This document shows, one piece after another, positions 14,031-20,752 of a stretch of DNA of 26,640 bases. Origin of the DNA: a virus; the IMG/VR virus record IMGVR_UViG_3300025828_000156, positions 1 through 26,640 of that record. One strand, written 5' to 3'. The stretch's first letter is position 1, and every line of letters begins with the position of its first letter. The notes under the pieces are model-generated. The model did no database searches. It worked only from the letters and a program-made list of their open reading frames with translations, and was not told where the DNA came from. A program made the position numbers and the translations under genes.

Positions 14031-14053
14031 AAGAAAAGGCCGCTTATGCGACC
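14031..14053 (-). terminator. Leftward intrinsic terminator containing a stop codon
   Basis: Read leftward, a GC-rich stem (GGTCGC, loop ATAA, GC-rich return arm with one imperfect pair) is followed by a T-rich run (TTTTCTTT). The TAA of the 57-residue gene forms part of the loop. It would end or attenuate transcription before the frameshifted and sigma-4-like genes. Confidence 0.6.
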
Positions 14054-14217
14054 TTGACTTGATCTAAGGCTTTCTTTGCGGCGTTCATTGCCTCGTCAAA
14101 AGTCACTTCCTCTGCGATTGTTTTTAGCACCTTCCACTTATCGCCAGCCAAAACTGTATAAGTGCCAGTGCCGCCTGCTGTTGTTGAAACTTCAAAAATT
14201 TGCATTTCAAAACCCAT
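14044..14217 (-). CDS. Small hypothetical protein (57 aa), leftward
   Basis: 57 residues, leftward, with GGGAG 7 bases before ATG. It begins GFEMQIFEVSTTAGGTGTYT (two beta strands) and ends in an amphipathic helix DEAMNAAKKALDQVKVA; the aromatic/Val pattern suggests a small beta-beta-alpha fold. The TAA stop lies in the loop of a terminator-like hairpin. No family recognised. It belongs to the leftward operon from the divergent promoter. Confidence 0.6.
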   Translation of the reverse strand: MGFEMQIFEVSTTAGGTGTYTVLAGDKWKVLKTIAEEVTFDEAMNAAKKALDQVKVA

Positions 14218-14237
14218 TTCCTTTCTCCCTTGGTAAA

Positions 14238-14253
14238 GGCCGCTTATGCGGCC
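14238..14253 (-). terminator. Perfect hairpin GGCCGC-ATAA-GCGGCC over a stop codon
   Basis: Perfect 6-bp stem with loop ATAA; the loop includes the TAA stop of the 75-residue leftward gene. Only a short TTTA follows, so it may be a weak attenuator or RNA processing site. The loop and arm design is nearly the same as that at 14031-14053. Confidence 0.5.
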
Positions 14254-14471
14254 AACTGTGATGCGATTGCTTCGAAGATGTTGCGTCGATACTGAACTTC
14301 GTTTTCTTGACGAGAGATTGATACAAAGGCACCAACAGCCGCGTCACCAAACGCATATGCTTCGCCGCGAGCTTCGCTCTTTATCTCGTGTAACTGCTCT
14401 TGCGCATCTTCAAGTGCAATTTCAGCTTTAGTCAAAGTTGCCCAAAAATCGTTGTTGATTGCGTCTTTCAT
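14244..14471 (-). CDS. Hypothetical helical protein (75 aa), first leftward gene
   Basis: 75 residues with an AAGGGAAG ribosome site. It starts KDAINNDFWATLTKAEIALE and is mostly helical with charged heptads (DAQEQLHEIKSEARGEAYAF), a short Gly/Ala-rich turn, and a final helix rich in Ala. No known domain. As the first gene behind the leftward promoter it might be a regulator or a small binding protein. The gene is well supported by its ribosome site and its promoter. Confidence 0.6.
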   Translation of the reverse strand: MKDAINNDFWATLTKAEIALEDAQEQLHEIKSEARGEAYAFGDAAVGAFVSISRQENEVQYRRNIFEAIASQLAA

Positions 14472-14518
14472 GTCTTTTCTTCCCTTGGTTAGTGGCTGTG
14501 TCCCCAGCCGATGAACAC

Positions 14519-14547
14519 ATTAAATCACATCTAAAATCAAAAAGCAA
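14519..14547 (-). promoter_or_regulatory. Predicted leftward sigma-70 promoter
   Basis: On the leftward strand TTGCTT (plus 14547-14542), 17 bases, then TTTAAT (14524-14519). The predicted RNA starts near 14512. Its roughly 40-base leader holds a small GGCTG/CAGCC hairpin (14494-14509) before the ribosome site of the 75-residue gene. Confidence 0.55.
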
Positions 14548-14594
14548 CATTTTTTGTTAGTTTTTTTTAGAGGGGTAAATCTGGGGCAGAACAT

Positions 14595-14626
14595 AAATTG
14601 TTGCAAAACCACAAATTGTGTATAAT
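14595..14626 (+). promoter_or_regulatory. Predicted rightward sigma-70 promoter with operator-like repeats
   Basis: TTGTTG (14598-14603), 17 bases, TATAAT (14621-14626). The spacer contains the perfect palindrome CACAA-A-TTGTG (14610-14620), and AAATTGT is repeated at 14595-14601 and 14613-14619. The start is predicted at about 14633, the A of the next gene's ATG. Divergent from the promoter at 14519-14547. Confidence 0.6.
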
Positions 14627-14632
14627 GGGGGC

Positions 14633-14827
14633 ATGTGTACTACAGTGAAGCGAGCCATGTTCTGCACTCGTAACGGCTATAAGCACATTGAGAACCTCGA
14701 TAAAGTATGTGTACTCATCGGGCGTTTGAAAGGACTCACGGAGTCCGAGTATCTCGATCTATGTGCAATCAACAAGCTAGAGAATGCACGAGCGTTAGAG
14801 ATGGCGAAACATTACCCCAGTCACTAG
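14633..14827 (+). CDS. Small protein, probably translated from a leaderless mRNA
   Basis: 64 residues from ATG 14633. The frame is open further upstream, but those codons lie in the promoter. The ATG sits 7 bases after the TATAAT box, so the RNA probably begins at or next to the start codon, and no ribosome site can be present. Sequence CTTVKRAMFCTRNGYKHIEN ... LKGLTESEYLDLCAINKLEN has three cysteines and a helical C-terminal half. No family recognised. It is the first gene of the rightward late block and might be a regulator of it. Confidence 0.55.
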   Translation: MCTTVKRAMFCTRNGYKHIENLDKVCVLIGRLKGLTESEYLDLCAINKLENARALEMAKHYPSH

Positions 14828-14858
14828 GCATGGGGATATAACAGGCCGAAAAGGTCGC

Positions 14859-14873
14859 GGGGCTTCTTGCCCC
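14859..14873. other. Intergenic hairpin GGGGC-TTCTT-GCCCC
   Basis: Perfect 5-bp GC stem in the 65-base gap before the membrane-peptide gene, followed on the plus strand by TCAAAAAA and the ribosome site, not a T-run. Likely an RNA structural element rather than a terminator. Confidence 0.35.
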
Positions 14874-14892
14874 TCAAAAAAGGGAAAGGGAT

Positions 14893-15096
14893 ATGAAAGA
14901 GCATTTAAGTGATAACTGTTTGGCGATAGGAATAATCGCGGTCATTCTGATTCTGTTCGGCTTTGCAGGAAGTGCGGACATGGAAGACAGAATTAACGAT
15001 GAGCTATTTTACTGTGAGATGGTTCAGATATTCGAAGACTCCAAAGGTGAAAACGGCTGGCCCAACTTCAAAGGCATCGACTGTGAAGGTTCTTGA
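14893..15096 (+). CDS. Single-pass membrane peptide (67 aa)
   Basis: 67 residues with a strong AAAGGG ribosome site. A charged N-terminus is followed by a hydrophobic segment (CLAIGIIAVILILFGFAG, residues 9-26), then a polar tail with three cysteines (MVQIFEDSKGENGWPNFKGI). The N-terminal segment could be an anchor or signal; no lipobox is clear. It overlaps the methyltransferase start by 14 bases. Function unknown; a membrane-located accessory is likely. Confidence 0.55.
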   Translation: MKEHLSDNCLAIGIIAVILILFGFAGSADMEDRINDELFYCEMVQIFEDSKGENGWPNFKGIDCEGS

Positions 15097-15934
15097 TCTA
15101 TTCGCTGGAATAGGCGGATTCACGTTAGGACTGGAACGGGCGGGATTTGAAACAGTAGCATTCTGTGAGATAGATCCATACGCTCAGAAGGTCTTGAAAA
15201 AGAACTGGCCCGGAGTACCGATTTATGACGATGTACGAACAATCACAGCAGAGCGACTGGCTTCAGACGGAGTTGGAGTCGATGTCATTACAGGCGGCTT
15301 CCCCTGCCAAGACATATCAGTCTCAGGAAACCGAGCAGGAATACAAGACGGAACGCGAAGCGGACTATGGACAGAGTGCGCCCGTCTTATTGGGGAGCTT
15401 CAGCCCCGATACGCCATCTTTGAAAACGTCACAAACTTGCTTAATGGAGAACGGGGAGCTTGGTTTAAGCGAGTTCTCTGGGACATTTCCCAGATCGGGT
15501 ATGATGCGGAGTGGCACTGTATACCAGCTTCCGAACTTGGCGCGCACCATCACAGAGATCGGATCTGGATTATTGCCTACCCCAGTGGCGTCGGACATGG
15601 GCAGTGCATCGCAGAAACGAATCAATCAAACGGGGCATCCGAAGGCGGCGTTAAGGGAAGCAGTTTTTTGGCCGACACCCAATGCCAGCCAAGGCGGCAC
15701 AACGGGGAACTGGAAGCCAGTACGCGACAGTGGCCACACAGTCCAATTAAGTCTCGCCCAATCTGTCAGAAACTTACGGATACAACAGGGCAAGCCTTTT
15801 GGCGGACTGAACCCGACGTGGGTAGAGTGGCTAATGGGATTCCCAATCGGTCACACAGACTTAAATGCTTAGGCAATGCAGTAGTTCCGCCAATACCAGA
15901 ACTGATTGGGAGATCTATCAATGGACATGGATGA
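15083..15934 (+). CDS. C5-cytosine DNA methyltransferase (Dcm family)
   Basis: 283 residues from GTG 15083, chosen because family members begin (M)KVLDLFAGIGGF; ATG 14999 is also in frame. All catalytic motifs are present: DLFAGIGGF (SAM binding, residues 5-13), GGFPCQDIS with catalytic Cys near 75, ENV near 114, HHRDRIWI near 155-163, and GNAVVPP near 264-270. The target-recognition stretch between is short. No restriction partner is seen, so it probably protects phage DNA from host restriction or marks packaged DNA. A second long ORF lies inside it in the +1 frame. Confidence 0.9.
   Translation: MKVLDLFAGIGGFTLGLERAGFETVAFCEIDPYAQKVLKKNWPGVPIYDDVRTITAERLASDGVGVDVITGGFPCQDISVSGNRAGIQDGTRSGLWTECARLIGELQPRYAIFENVTNLLNGERGAWFKRVLWDISQIGYDAEWHCIPASELGAHHHRDRIWIIAYPSGVGHGQCIAETNQSNGASEGGVKGSSFLADTQCQPRRHNGELEASTRQWPHSPIKSRPICQKLTDTTGQAFWRTEPDVGRVANGIPNRSHRLKCLGNAVVPPIPELIGRSINGHG
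15225..15872 (+). CDS. Overprinted ORF inside the methyltransferase gene (215 aa)
   Basis: 215 residues in the +1 frame, wholly within the methyltransferase gene. GGAG lies 9 bases before ATG 15225. The sequence carries features I recall from a protein family seen with phage C5 methyltransferases: PVLLGSFSPDTPSLKTSQTC, SGTFPRSGMMRSGTVYQLPN, GSGLLPTPVASD, a WPTPNAS repeat, and the C-terminal LNPTWVEWLMGFPIGHTDL. The absence of stops for 648 bases and these conserved motifs in a frame where the methyltransferase is also conserved argue that both are translated. Function unknown. Confidence 0.65.
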   Translation: MTMYEQSQQSDWLQTELESMSLQAASPAKTYQSQETEQEYKTEREADYGQSAPVLLGSFSPDTPSLKTSQTCLMENGELGLSEFSGTFPRSGMMRSGTVYQLPNLARTITEIGSGLLPTPVASDMGSASQKRINQTGHPKAALREAVFWPTPNASQGGTTGNWKPVRDSGHTVQLSLAQSVRNLRIQQGKPFGGLNPTWVEWLMGFPIGHTDLNA

Positions 15935-16073
15935 GTACATCATTGCAGTGCGGGCGGCAGACTCTATGGCTAAGGCTTGGAGATCGGACGTAGCTATACT
16001 GTCTAACCTAAAGATCGTAAGACTGGAGAACGCTAGAGGGCCGATACTAGAGGTTGTGAGGTGGGATCTCTGA
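15921..16073 (+). CDS. Small hypothetical protein (50 aa)
   Basis: 50 residues; ATG overlaps the end of the methyltransferase gene, with GGGAG 8 bases upstream. DMDEYIIAVRAADSMAKAWR then SDVAILSNLKIVRLENARGP is a short helical-then-strand sequence. Its stop shares a base with the next ATG (TGATG). No family recognised. Confidence 0.5.
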   Translation: MDMDEYIIAVRAADSMAKAWRSDVAILSNLKIVRLENARGPILEVVRWDL

Positions 16074-16240
16074 TGAAAGATCAACGTGGTAAACTAGACA
16101 AGGAAACGCGGGACAGACACTTTCCAGAGACCAATGGCGGGAAAGGATCATTGCCACGTAAATCCACAAAGAGCAGTAGACAAGCATACGCTGATAACTG
16201 GGATAGGATATTCGGTGGCAAAGACAAGAGCGCAACTTAA
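16073..16240 (+). CDS. Small basic hypothetical protein (55 aa)
   Basis: 55 residues: KDQRGKLDKETRDRHFPETN followed by GGKGSLPRKSTKSSRQAYAD and NWDRIFGGKDKSAT. TGATG coupling to the previous gene. Highly charged, probably disordered, ending in a pattern NWDxIFGG+ that I associate with tiny phage proteins beside terminase genes. Its 3' end overlaps the small terminase start by 26 bases. Function unknown. Confidence 0.55.
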   Translation: MKDQRGKLDKETRDRHFPETNGGKGSLPRKSTKSSRQAYADNWDRIFGGKDKSAT

Positions 16241-16505
16241 CAGAGAGACACGCCAAGCCGAGATGCGAAAGAAGATTGAAGCGTCTGGGTATGAAACGCA
16301 TGTTCATGAAGTTGTTAAGAAATTGCTAGATCCTGAGCAGGAATACGACTCTATTGAAGTCCAGCGTATGAAGTCTGCGGCTGATCTGTCTATCAAGATG
16401 ATGGCTAAGTTCATGCCAGACCTTAAATCAACGGAGATATCCGGCCCGAATGGTGGCGATCTAGTCATTGCGGTACAGCGTAAGCGCTTCGATGGCGAAG
16501 ATTGA
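16215..16505 (+). CDS. terS: Small terminase subunit (putative)
   Basis: 96 residues from GTG 16215, with AGGA 6 bases upstream; an earlier ATG at 16134 in the same frame would read codons of the overlapping gene. Helical N-terminus (KTRAQLNRETRQAEMRKKIE), helix-rich middle (DSIEVQRMKSAADLSIKMMA), and a C-terminus KSTEISGPNGGDLVIAVQ that matches the tail of phage small terminases. It overlaps the large terminase by 14 bases. It should recognise phage DNA for packaging. Confidence 0.65.
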   Translation: MAKTRAQLNRETRQAEMRKKIEASGYETHVHEVVKKLLDPEQEYDSIEVQRMKSAADLSIKMMAKFMPDLKSTEISGPNGGDLVIAVQRKRFDGED

Positions 16506-17955
16506 ATATATAACTAAACCACCGGGTAAAGTTCTCGAAGAGTTTGCCGATTGTCGGGCGCGTAACTCTTTCATCATGGGGCCGCTAGGCTCTGGCAAGA
16601 CCGTCCAAGTCATCCTGAAGTTTCTAGAGTTGATGTGCGAACAGGCACCAGTCACTCGTGAGACCCATCCCAACTACGGCGTGAGACTCTCAAGGATCAT
16701 TGCGGCACGTAACACCTACAGCGAACTATTCTCCACAACGATTAAAGACTGGATCGAAGTACACGGCGAGCTTGGGGAGTTTAAGCAGGGCAACAAGGAA
16801 CCGCCCACGCACAAGATTGAGTTCAAGTTAGAGGATGGCACGACTGTACGCAGTGAGGTCATCTTTATCGCCTTTGATCGACCTGATCACGTCAAGAAGG
16901 CACGAGGCATACAGACTACATGGGTATGGCTGAACGAGGCCAAGGAGCATTCCAAGAGCGTTGTGGACATGCTGGATCTACGTTGTGGTCGTTACCCGTC
17001 GATGAAGGAAGGTGTGCGCCCTACTCACTACGGAATGATAGGTGACTCTAATGCCCCAGATGAAGATCACTGGTATTACCGATTGGCTGAAGAGGAAAGG
17101 CCGGAGGATTGGAAGTTCCATCGTCAACCCGGTGGTGTATATCGGGAAGGAGACGGCTGGTATCTCAACGAGAAAGCCGAGAACATTCAAAACCTACCTG
17201 AAGACTATTATCGACGTGGCTTGCAGGGTAAGTCGGACGATTGGATTAAGGTCAATCTGGCGAACGAGTATGGATTTGTCTCAGCAGGTAAGCCAGTGCA
17301 TCCGCTATACACTGACTCTATTCATTGCTTGCCTGATCTTTACGAGCCTAGTCCTGATCAGCCTATCGTATTGGGCTTTGATTTCGGTCGGACACCAGCT
17401 TGCGCGTTTCTTCAGAGAGATGCGGTTGGCCGCTGGATTTGTTTTGATGAGTTTTGTATGACTGATTCTGGGGCTGTGGACTTTGCTCCCAGTCTCAAGC
17501 GGTATATCGAGGCGAACTATCCGAAGGCGAGGTTCCGTGGCTGGGGCGATCCCTCTGGCGACAACAAGAACCAAGCGAATGCTGATACACCATTCAAGAT
17601 CATGCGGGCGGCTGGCATACCCTGTACACCTACGCTAACGAATGACCCGGCATTGCGACGTGCGGCCCTTGAACTACCCATGAAAGAGTTGTGCATGGAT
17701 GGCAAGCCTCGATTCTTAATCAGCCCGAAGGCAAAGATGATTCGCAAGGGCTTACAAGGCGGCTTCTGTTATCGACGTGTGCAAGTGTCGGGAGAGAAGT
17801 ACACCGATGAACCCGACAAGAATGAATACTCGCACCCAGTTGAGGCGCTTGAGTACGCATTACAGGGCGAAGGTGAAGGCCGTCAGGCATTGACTAACCT
17901 ACATACGCAACAGAGACAGCCAAGGCAAGCGCAGGTCAAGTTTAGTGTCTTCTGA
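16492..17955 (+). CDS. terL: Large terminase subunit
   Basis: 487 residues from ATG 16492; the longer frame to 16468 lies inside terS. The packaging ATPase shows Walker A GPLGSGKT (30-37), a Walker B-like TWVWLNEA (143-150), and a C-terminal RNase-H-like nuclease with GFDFGR (about 294) and GWGDPSGD (about 350) carrying acidic metal ligands. It ends with a Gln-rich tail. The order terS-terL-portal is the usual packaging module. It drives DNA into the prohead and cuts it. Confidence 0.9.
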   Translation: MAKIEYITKPPGKVLEEFADCRARNSFIMGPLGSGKTVQVILKFLELMCEQAPVTRETHPNYGVRLSRIIAARNTYSELFSTTIKDWIEVHGELGEFKQGNKEPPTHKIEFKLEDGTTVRSEVIFIAFDRPDHVKKARGIQTTWVWLNEAKEHSKSVVDMLDLRCGRYPSMKEGVRPTHYGMIGDSNAPDEDHWYYRLAEEERPEDWKFHRQPGGVYREGDGWYLNEKAENIQNLPEDYYRRGLQGKSDDWIKVNLANEYGFVSAGKPVHPLYTDSIHCLPDLYEPSPDQPIVLGFDFGRTPACAFLQRDAVGRWICFDEFCMTDSGAVDFAPSLKRYIEANYPKARFRGWGDPSGDNKNQANADTPFKIMRAAGIPCTPTLTNDPALRRAALELPMKELCMDGKPRFLISPKAKMIRKGLQGGFCYRRVQVSGEKYTDEPDKNEYSHPVEALEYALQGEGEGRQALTNLHTQQRQPRQAQVKFSVF

Positions 17956-18295
17956 TTGCTATGTCGTGTTTTGTGATGACAGCAAACACTGGTGGAGTCC
18001 GATACTCCATCCGACGATTAGACATTGCTATGTGATCAAGCCTGAGAACGGGAAATGGATCGTGCATTCCAAGACGACAAAGGGCGTTGAAATGTACACC
18101 ACAGATGATGTGACCCATGTGGTTGAAAATGATATCATCGTGAAGGCTGTAATTAGAGAACCCCGACGTGGGCTGTTCATGTTGAACACTTGCGTTGGGC
18201 ATACGAAACAAGTGTTAGGGATAACCAAGCCATTTATCTGGACCCCTTATCAACTGTATAGGTATCTGAAACATGAAATCACCGAAAGCACCTAA
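17945..18295 (+). CDS. Conserved phage protein with C-terminal TPYQLYRYL motif
   Basis: 116 residues from GTG, overlapping terL by 11 bases. SSDCYVVFCDDSKHWWSPIL opens the protein; the C-terminal LNTCVGHTKQVLGITKPFIW then TPYQLYRYLKHE is a pattern I recall between terminase and portal in many short-tailed phages. The conserved Cys with His two residues on hints at a peptidase-like or metal site but nothing proves it. It probably has a head or packaging role from position. Specific function unknown. Confidence 0.55.
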   Translation: MSSDCYVVFCDDSKHWWSPILHPTIRHCYVIKPENGKWIVHSKTTKGVEMYTTDDVTHVVENDIIVKAVIREPRRGLFMLNTCVGHTKQVLGITKPFIWTPYQLYRYLKHEITEST

Positions 18296-18587
18296 GCCCA
18301 CAGCACAGCAAATCGCTGTTGAGCGTCGTCAAGCGGCGGCATTGGATGAAGAGATCCGAGAGCAGGAAGAGCGCTTTGCGGCAATGGCTCGCGGCAAGCT
18401 AGGAGTCAAGTCACTCTTGGGTGGCGTACCTCGTACTCGTGCTGAGGCCGCAGGTACAGGCGCAGGACGTGCCGCTCCCGCTCGTACCATGTTGGGTATG
18501 GGTGGAATGGGCGGAGCCGCTCCCCGTCGTGCTGGTGGCGCTCCACGCACTGGCACCTACAATGGCACTATGCCTCAACTCCGATAG
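18273..18587 (+). CDS. Small protein preceding portal, coiled N-terminus and Gly/Ala/Arg tail
   Basis: 104 residues, overlapping the previous gene by 23 bases. SPKAPKPTAQQIAVERRQAA and LDEEIREQEERFAAMARGK form a charged helix; LGVKSLLGGVP follows; the last half is low-complexity Gly/Ala/Arg/Met (MLGMGGMGGAAPRRAGGAP). The helix plus KSLLGG pattern is common in small proteins just upstream of T7-like connectors. Probably a minor head or assembly protein. Function inferred from position. Confidence 0.55.
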   Translation: MKSPKAPKPTAQQIAVERRQAAALDEEIREQEERFAAMARGKLGVKSLLGGVPRTRAEAAGTGAGRAAPARTMLGMGGMGGAAPRRAGGAPRTGTYNGTMPQLR

Positions 18588-18597
18588 GTAAAACCCT

Positions 18598-20163
18598 ATG
18601 AGCTTGCCCCCGCATCTAGGCTCGATCCAAGATATCAAGGAACGAGAAGCCAAGGCGTTCAACACTCAGGCAATGTGGCATGACCAATTGCAAGACGTGT
18701 ATGAATATTTTCTACCTCAGCGCAACTTGTTCGACCGTGAAGACAAAGGACAGAAGAAGATGGATAAAATCTTCGACTCGACTGCGTTGACGGCTATCCA
18801 GCAGGGTGCGAGCAAGCTACAAGAGAACATTGCTCCGATCTGGTCGCGCTGGGCTACCTTCCAACCGACCGATGAGATTGTCCGATTGGTCGAGACTGGG
18901 CAGTTCGATGTGTCTGAAGAGGACATCCGGGCGAACCTTGACCAGCAATGCAATCTGGTATTCGACTACATCAACCGATCCAACTTCCATACGCAGTTTT
19001 ATGAGGCCGCACTTGATCTATTGGTAGGCACTGCCACCATGAAGATCGAGGAAACGGACGATGAGACCAACCCTATCTGCTTCAACACGATCCCACAGAA
19101 GGGCATTGCGTTTGAAGAGGGTCCATATGGTGGCGTTGAGACGCATTGGCGACGGTTTGAGGTCAAGGCTCGCTTGTTAGAGCGTATGTGGAAGGGCTTT
19201 GAGGCGTCGGAGAAGATCAGAAACCTCATAGAGAACAGTCCGAACAGTGAAGTACGGGTGTCTGAAGGCGTCATCTTTGACCCTAAGAACAAGCGGTACT
19301 ACGGATGTCTATGGGTTGCAGAGGAAAGCAGGTTCTCATGGACTGAAGACTTCGGAGAATCAAGCCCTTGGGTCACTGGTCGGTACACGAAAGTGGCTGG
19401 CGAGGTACGTGGTCGCGGTCCAGCGATGCAGTCATTGCCCGATGTGCGCTCGTTGAACAAAGCCAAAGAGTTTGTATTGCAGAAGGCCGCAATTGACCTT
19501 GCAGGAATGTATACGGCTACTGACGACGGCGTGACAAACCCTTACAATATGGTCATTGCACCGGGTGTCGTGATTCCAGTCGGATCAAACAACACCAACA
19601 ACCCTTCAATTCAACGTCTCGATACAGGATCGAACCTTGCTCTCGCGCAATTTGAAATCATCGAGTTGCAAAACGCTATTAAACTGGCGATGTTCAACGA
19701 CCTGCGTGATCCTGCTGGTCCTGTTCGTAGCGCCACTGAAGTTGCTATTGAATCCAGAGAGCTTGCAAAGCGGATCGGGTCGGCTTTTGGGCGACTTCAG
19801 ACCGAGGTACTCATACCAATACTCAAGCGTGTCGTCGCAATACTAACTCGACGCGGCTTGATCGTACCTATCGAGCTTGATGGGCGCGATGTAAGGGTTA
19901 AATTCACGTCACCACTAGCACGAGCGCAGGATGGTGAGGATCTGTTAGCTGTTCAGCAGGCGGTTCAGTTCGTATTGGGTACGTCTGGCCCAGAACAGGT
20001 ACTCATGGCGTACAAAACCGAGGACTTCGGTACGTGGGCGGCAGAGAAAACAGGGATGCCAGCGGAATTGGTGCGATCTGAGATAGAAAAACAGCAGATT
20101 ATCCAAGCCGGGGCGCAAGCTCAGATGATGCAACAACAACCACAAGAAATGGAAGCTGAATGA
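18598..20163 (+). CDS. Head-tail connector (portal protein, T7 gp8-like)
   Basis: 521 residues, close to the T7 gp8 length. The conserved opening (WHDQLQDVYEYFLPQRNLFD then IFDSTALTAIQQGASKLQEN) and the C-terminal DVRVKFTSPLARAQDGEDL are characteristic of the head-tail connector family. It forms the dodecameric ring at the packaging vertex. The C-terminus ends with Gln-rich codons. It is coupled to the next gene by ATGA. Confidence 0.9.
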   Translation: MSLPPHLGSIQDIKEREAKAFNTQAMWHDQLQDVYEYFLPQRNLFDREDKGQKKMDKIFDSTALTAIQQGASKLQENIAPIWSRWATFQPTDEIVRLVETGQFDVSEEDIRANLDQQCNLVFDYINRSNFHTQFYEAALDLLVGTATMKIEETDDETNPICFNTIPQKGIAFEEGPYGGVETHWRRFEVKARLLERMWKGFEASEKIRNLIENSPNSEVRVSEGVIFDPKNKRYYGCLWVAEESRFSWTEDFGESSPWVTGRYTKVAGEVRGRGPAMQSLPDVRSLNKAKEFVLQKAAIDLAGMYTATDDGVTNPYNMVIAPGVVIPVGSNNTNNPSIQRLDTGSNLALAQFEIIELQNAIKLAMFNDLRDPAGPVRSATEVAIESRELAKRIGSAFGRLQTEVLIPILKRVVAILTRRGLIVPIELDGRDVRVKFTSPLARAQDGEDLLAVQQAVQFVLGTSGPEQVLMAYKTEDFGTWAAEKTGMPAELVRSEIEKQQIIQAGAQAQMMQQQPQEMEAE

Positions 20164-20435
20164 CTTGGGAAACGATTGAGGGCCAAGGCCCAGATGCCAA
20201 GAAACAACAAGCAGAAATAAGGGAAAAGCAGGCAGAGCTATCGAAAGCCTATGCCCGTTGCTTCAATACCGATGACGGGCAGAAGGTTTTAGAAGACCTC
20301 ACCCGTCGATTTCTCTTTGATAACGCTACTGCCCTATCTAGCCAGAACGTCGCGTATGAAGCGGCGTATCACAATGGCGAGGCTGGCGTGATTCGCATGA
20401 TCATCCACTACATACAACAAGCTGAACGACTATGA
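20160..20435 (+). CDS. Bbp19-like head protein
   Basis: 91 residues. AELSKAYARCFNTDDGQKVL then EDLTRRFLFDNATALSSQNV and a closing helical segment match the Bbp19 family described from Bordetella phage BPP-1, whose members sit beside the portal gene. It is all-helical by composition. Probably a minor capsid or assembly component. Coupled by ATGA on both sides. Confidence 0.6.
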   Translation: MTWETIEGQGPDAKKQQAEIREKQAELSKAYARCFNTDDGQKVLEDLTRRFLFDNATALSSQNVAYEAAYHNGEAGVIRMIIHYIQQAERL

Positions 20436-20749
20436 CTGAAGAAACCAAGAAGCGGGCTCGCAAAGCGAAGCCCAAGTACGAGGTTGTCTGCTCTGAACCC
20501 GATCACTTGAAGTCAGTAGGCTTCGACATGGATTGGCTTGGCGGACTAGCTGACCAGTATCAGTTCGATAAGTTCGAGTACCTGCATAAGTTTCGCGCAT
20601 TTCGATGCTACAAAGGCGGGCAACACGTTGATTGGATCGACATCAACGACTTGTCTCTGCTGAATGGCAAGCGAAGGCTTGAGGACATCAAACTCAGGCA
20701 CCAACCCATAAGCCCGAAGAGGGCTGTTATTAACTATCCTTGGAGATAA
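20432..20749 (+). CDS. Hypothetical protein between portal and scaffold
   Basis: 105 residues. Very basic N-terminus (TEETKKRARKAKPKYEVVCS), then DHLKSVGFDMDWLGGLADQY and a basic C-terminus. No domain recognised. Its position suggests a head-assembly role. Coupled by ATGA to the Bbp19-like gene. Confidence 0.5.
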   Translation: MTEETKKRARKAKPKYEVVCSEPDHLKSVGFDMDWLGGLADQYQFDKFEYLHKFRAFRCYKGGQHVDWIDINDLSLLNGKRRLEDIKLRHQPISPKRAVINYPWR

Positions 20750-20752
20750 ATC

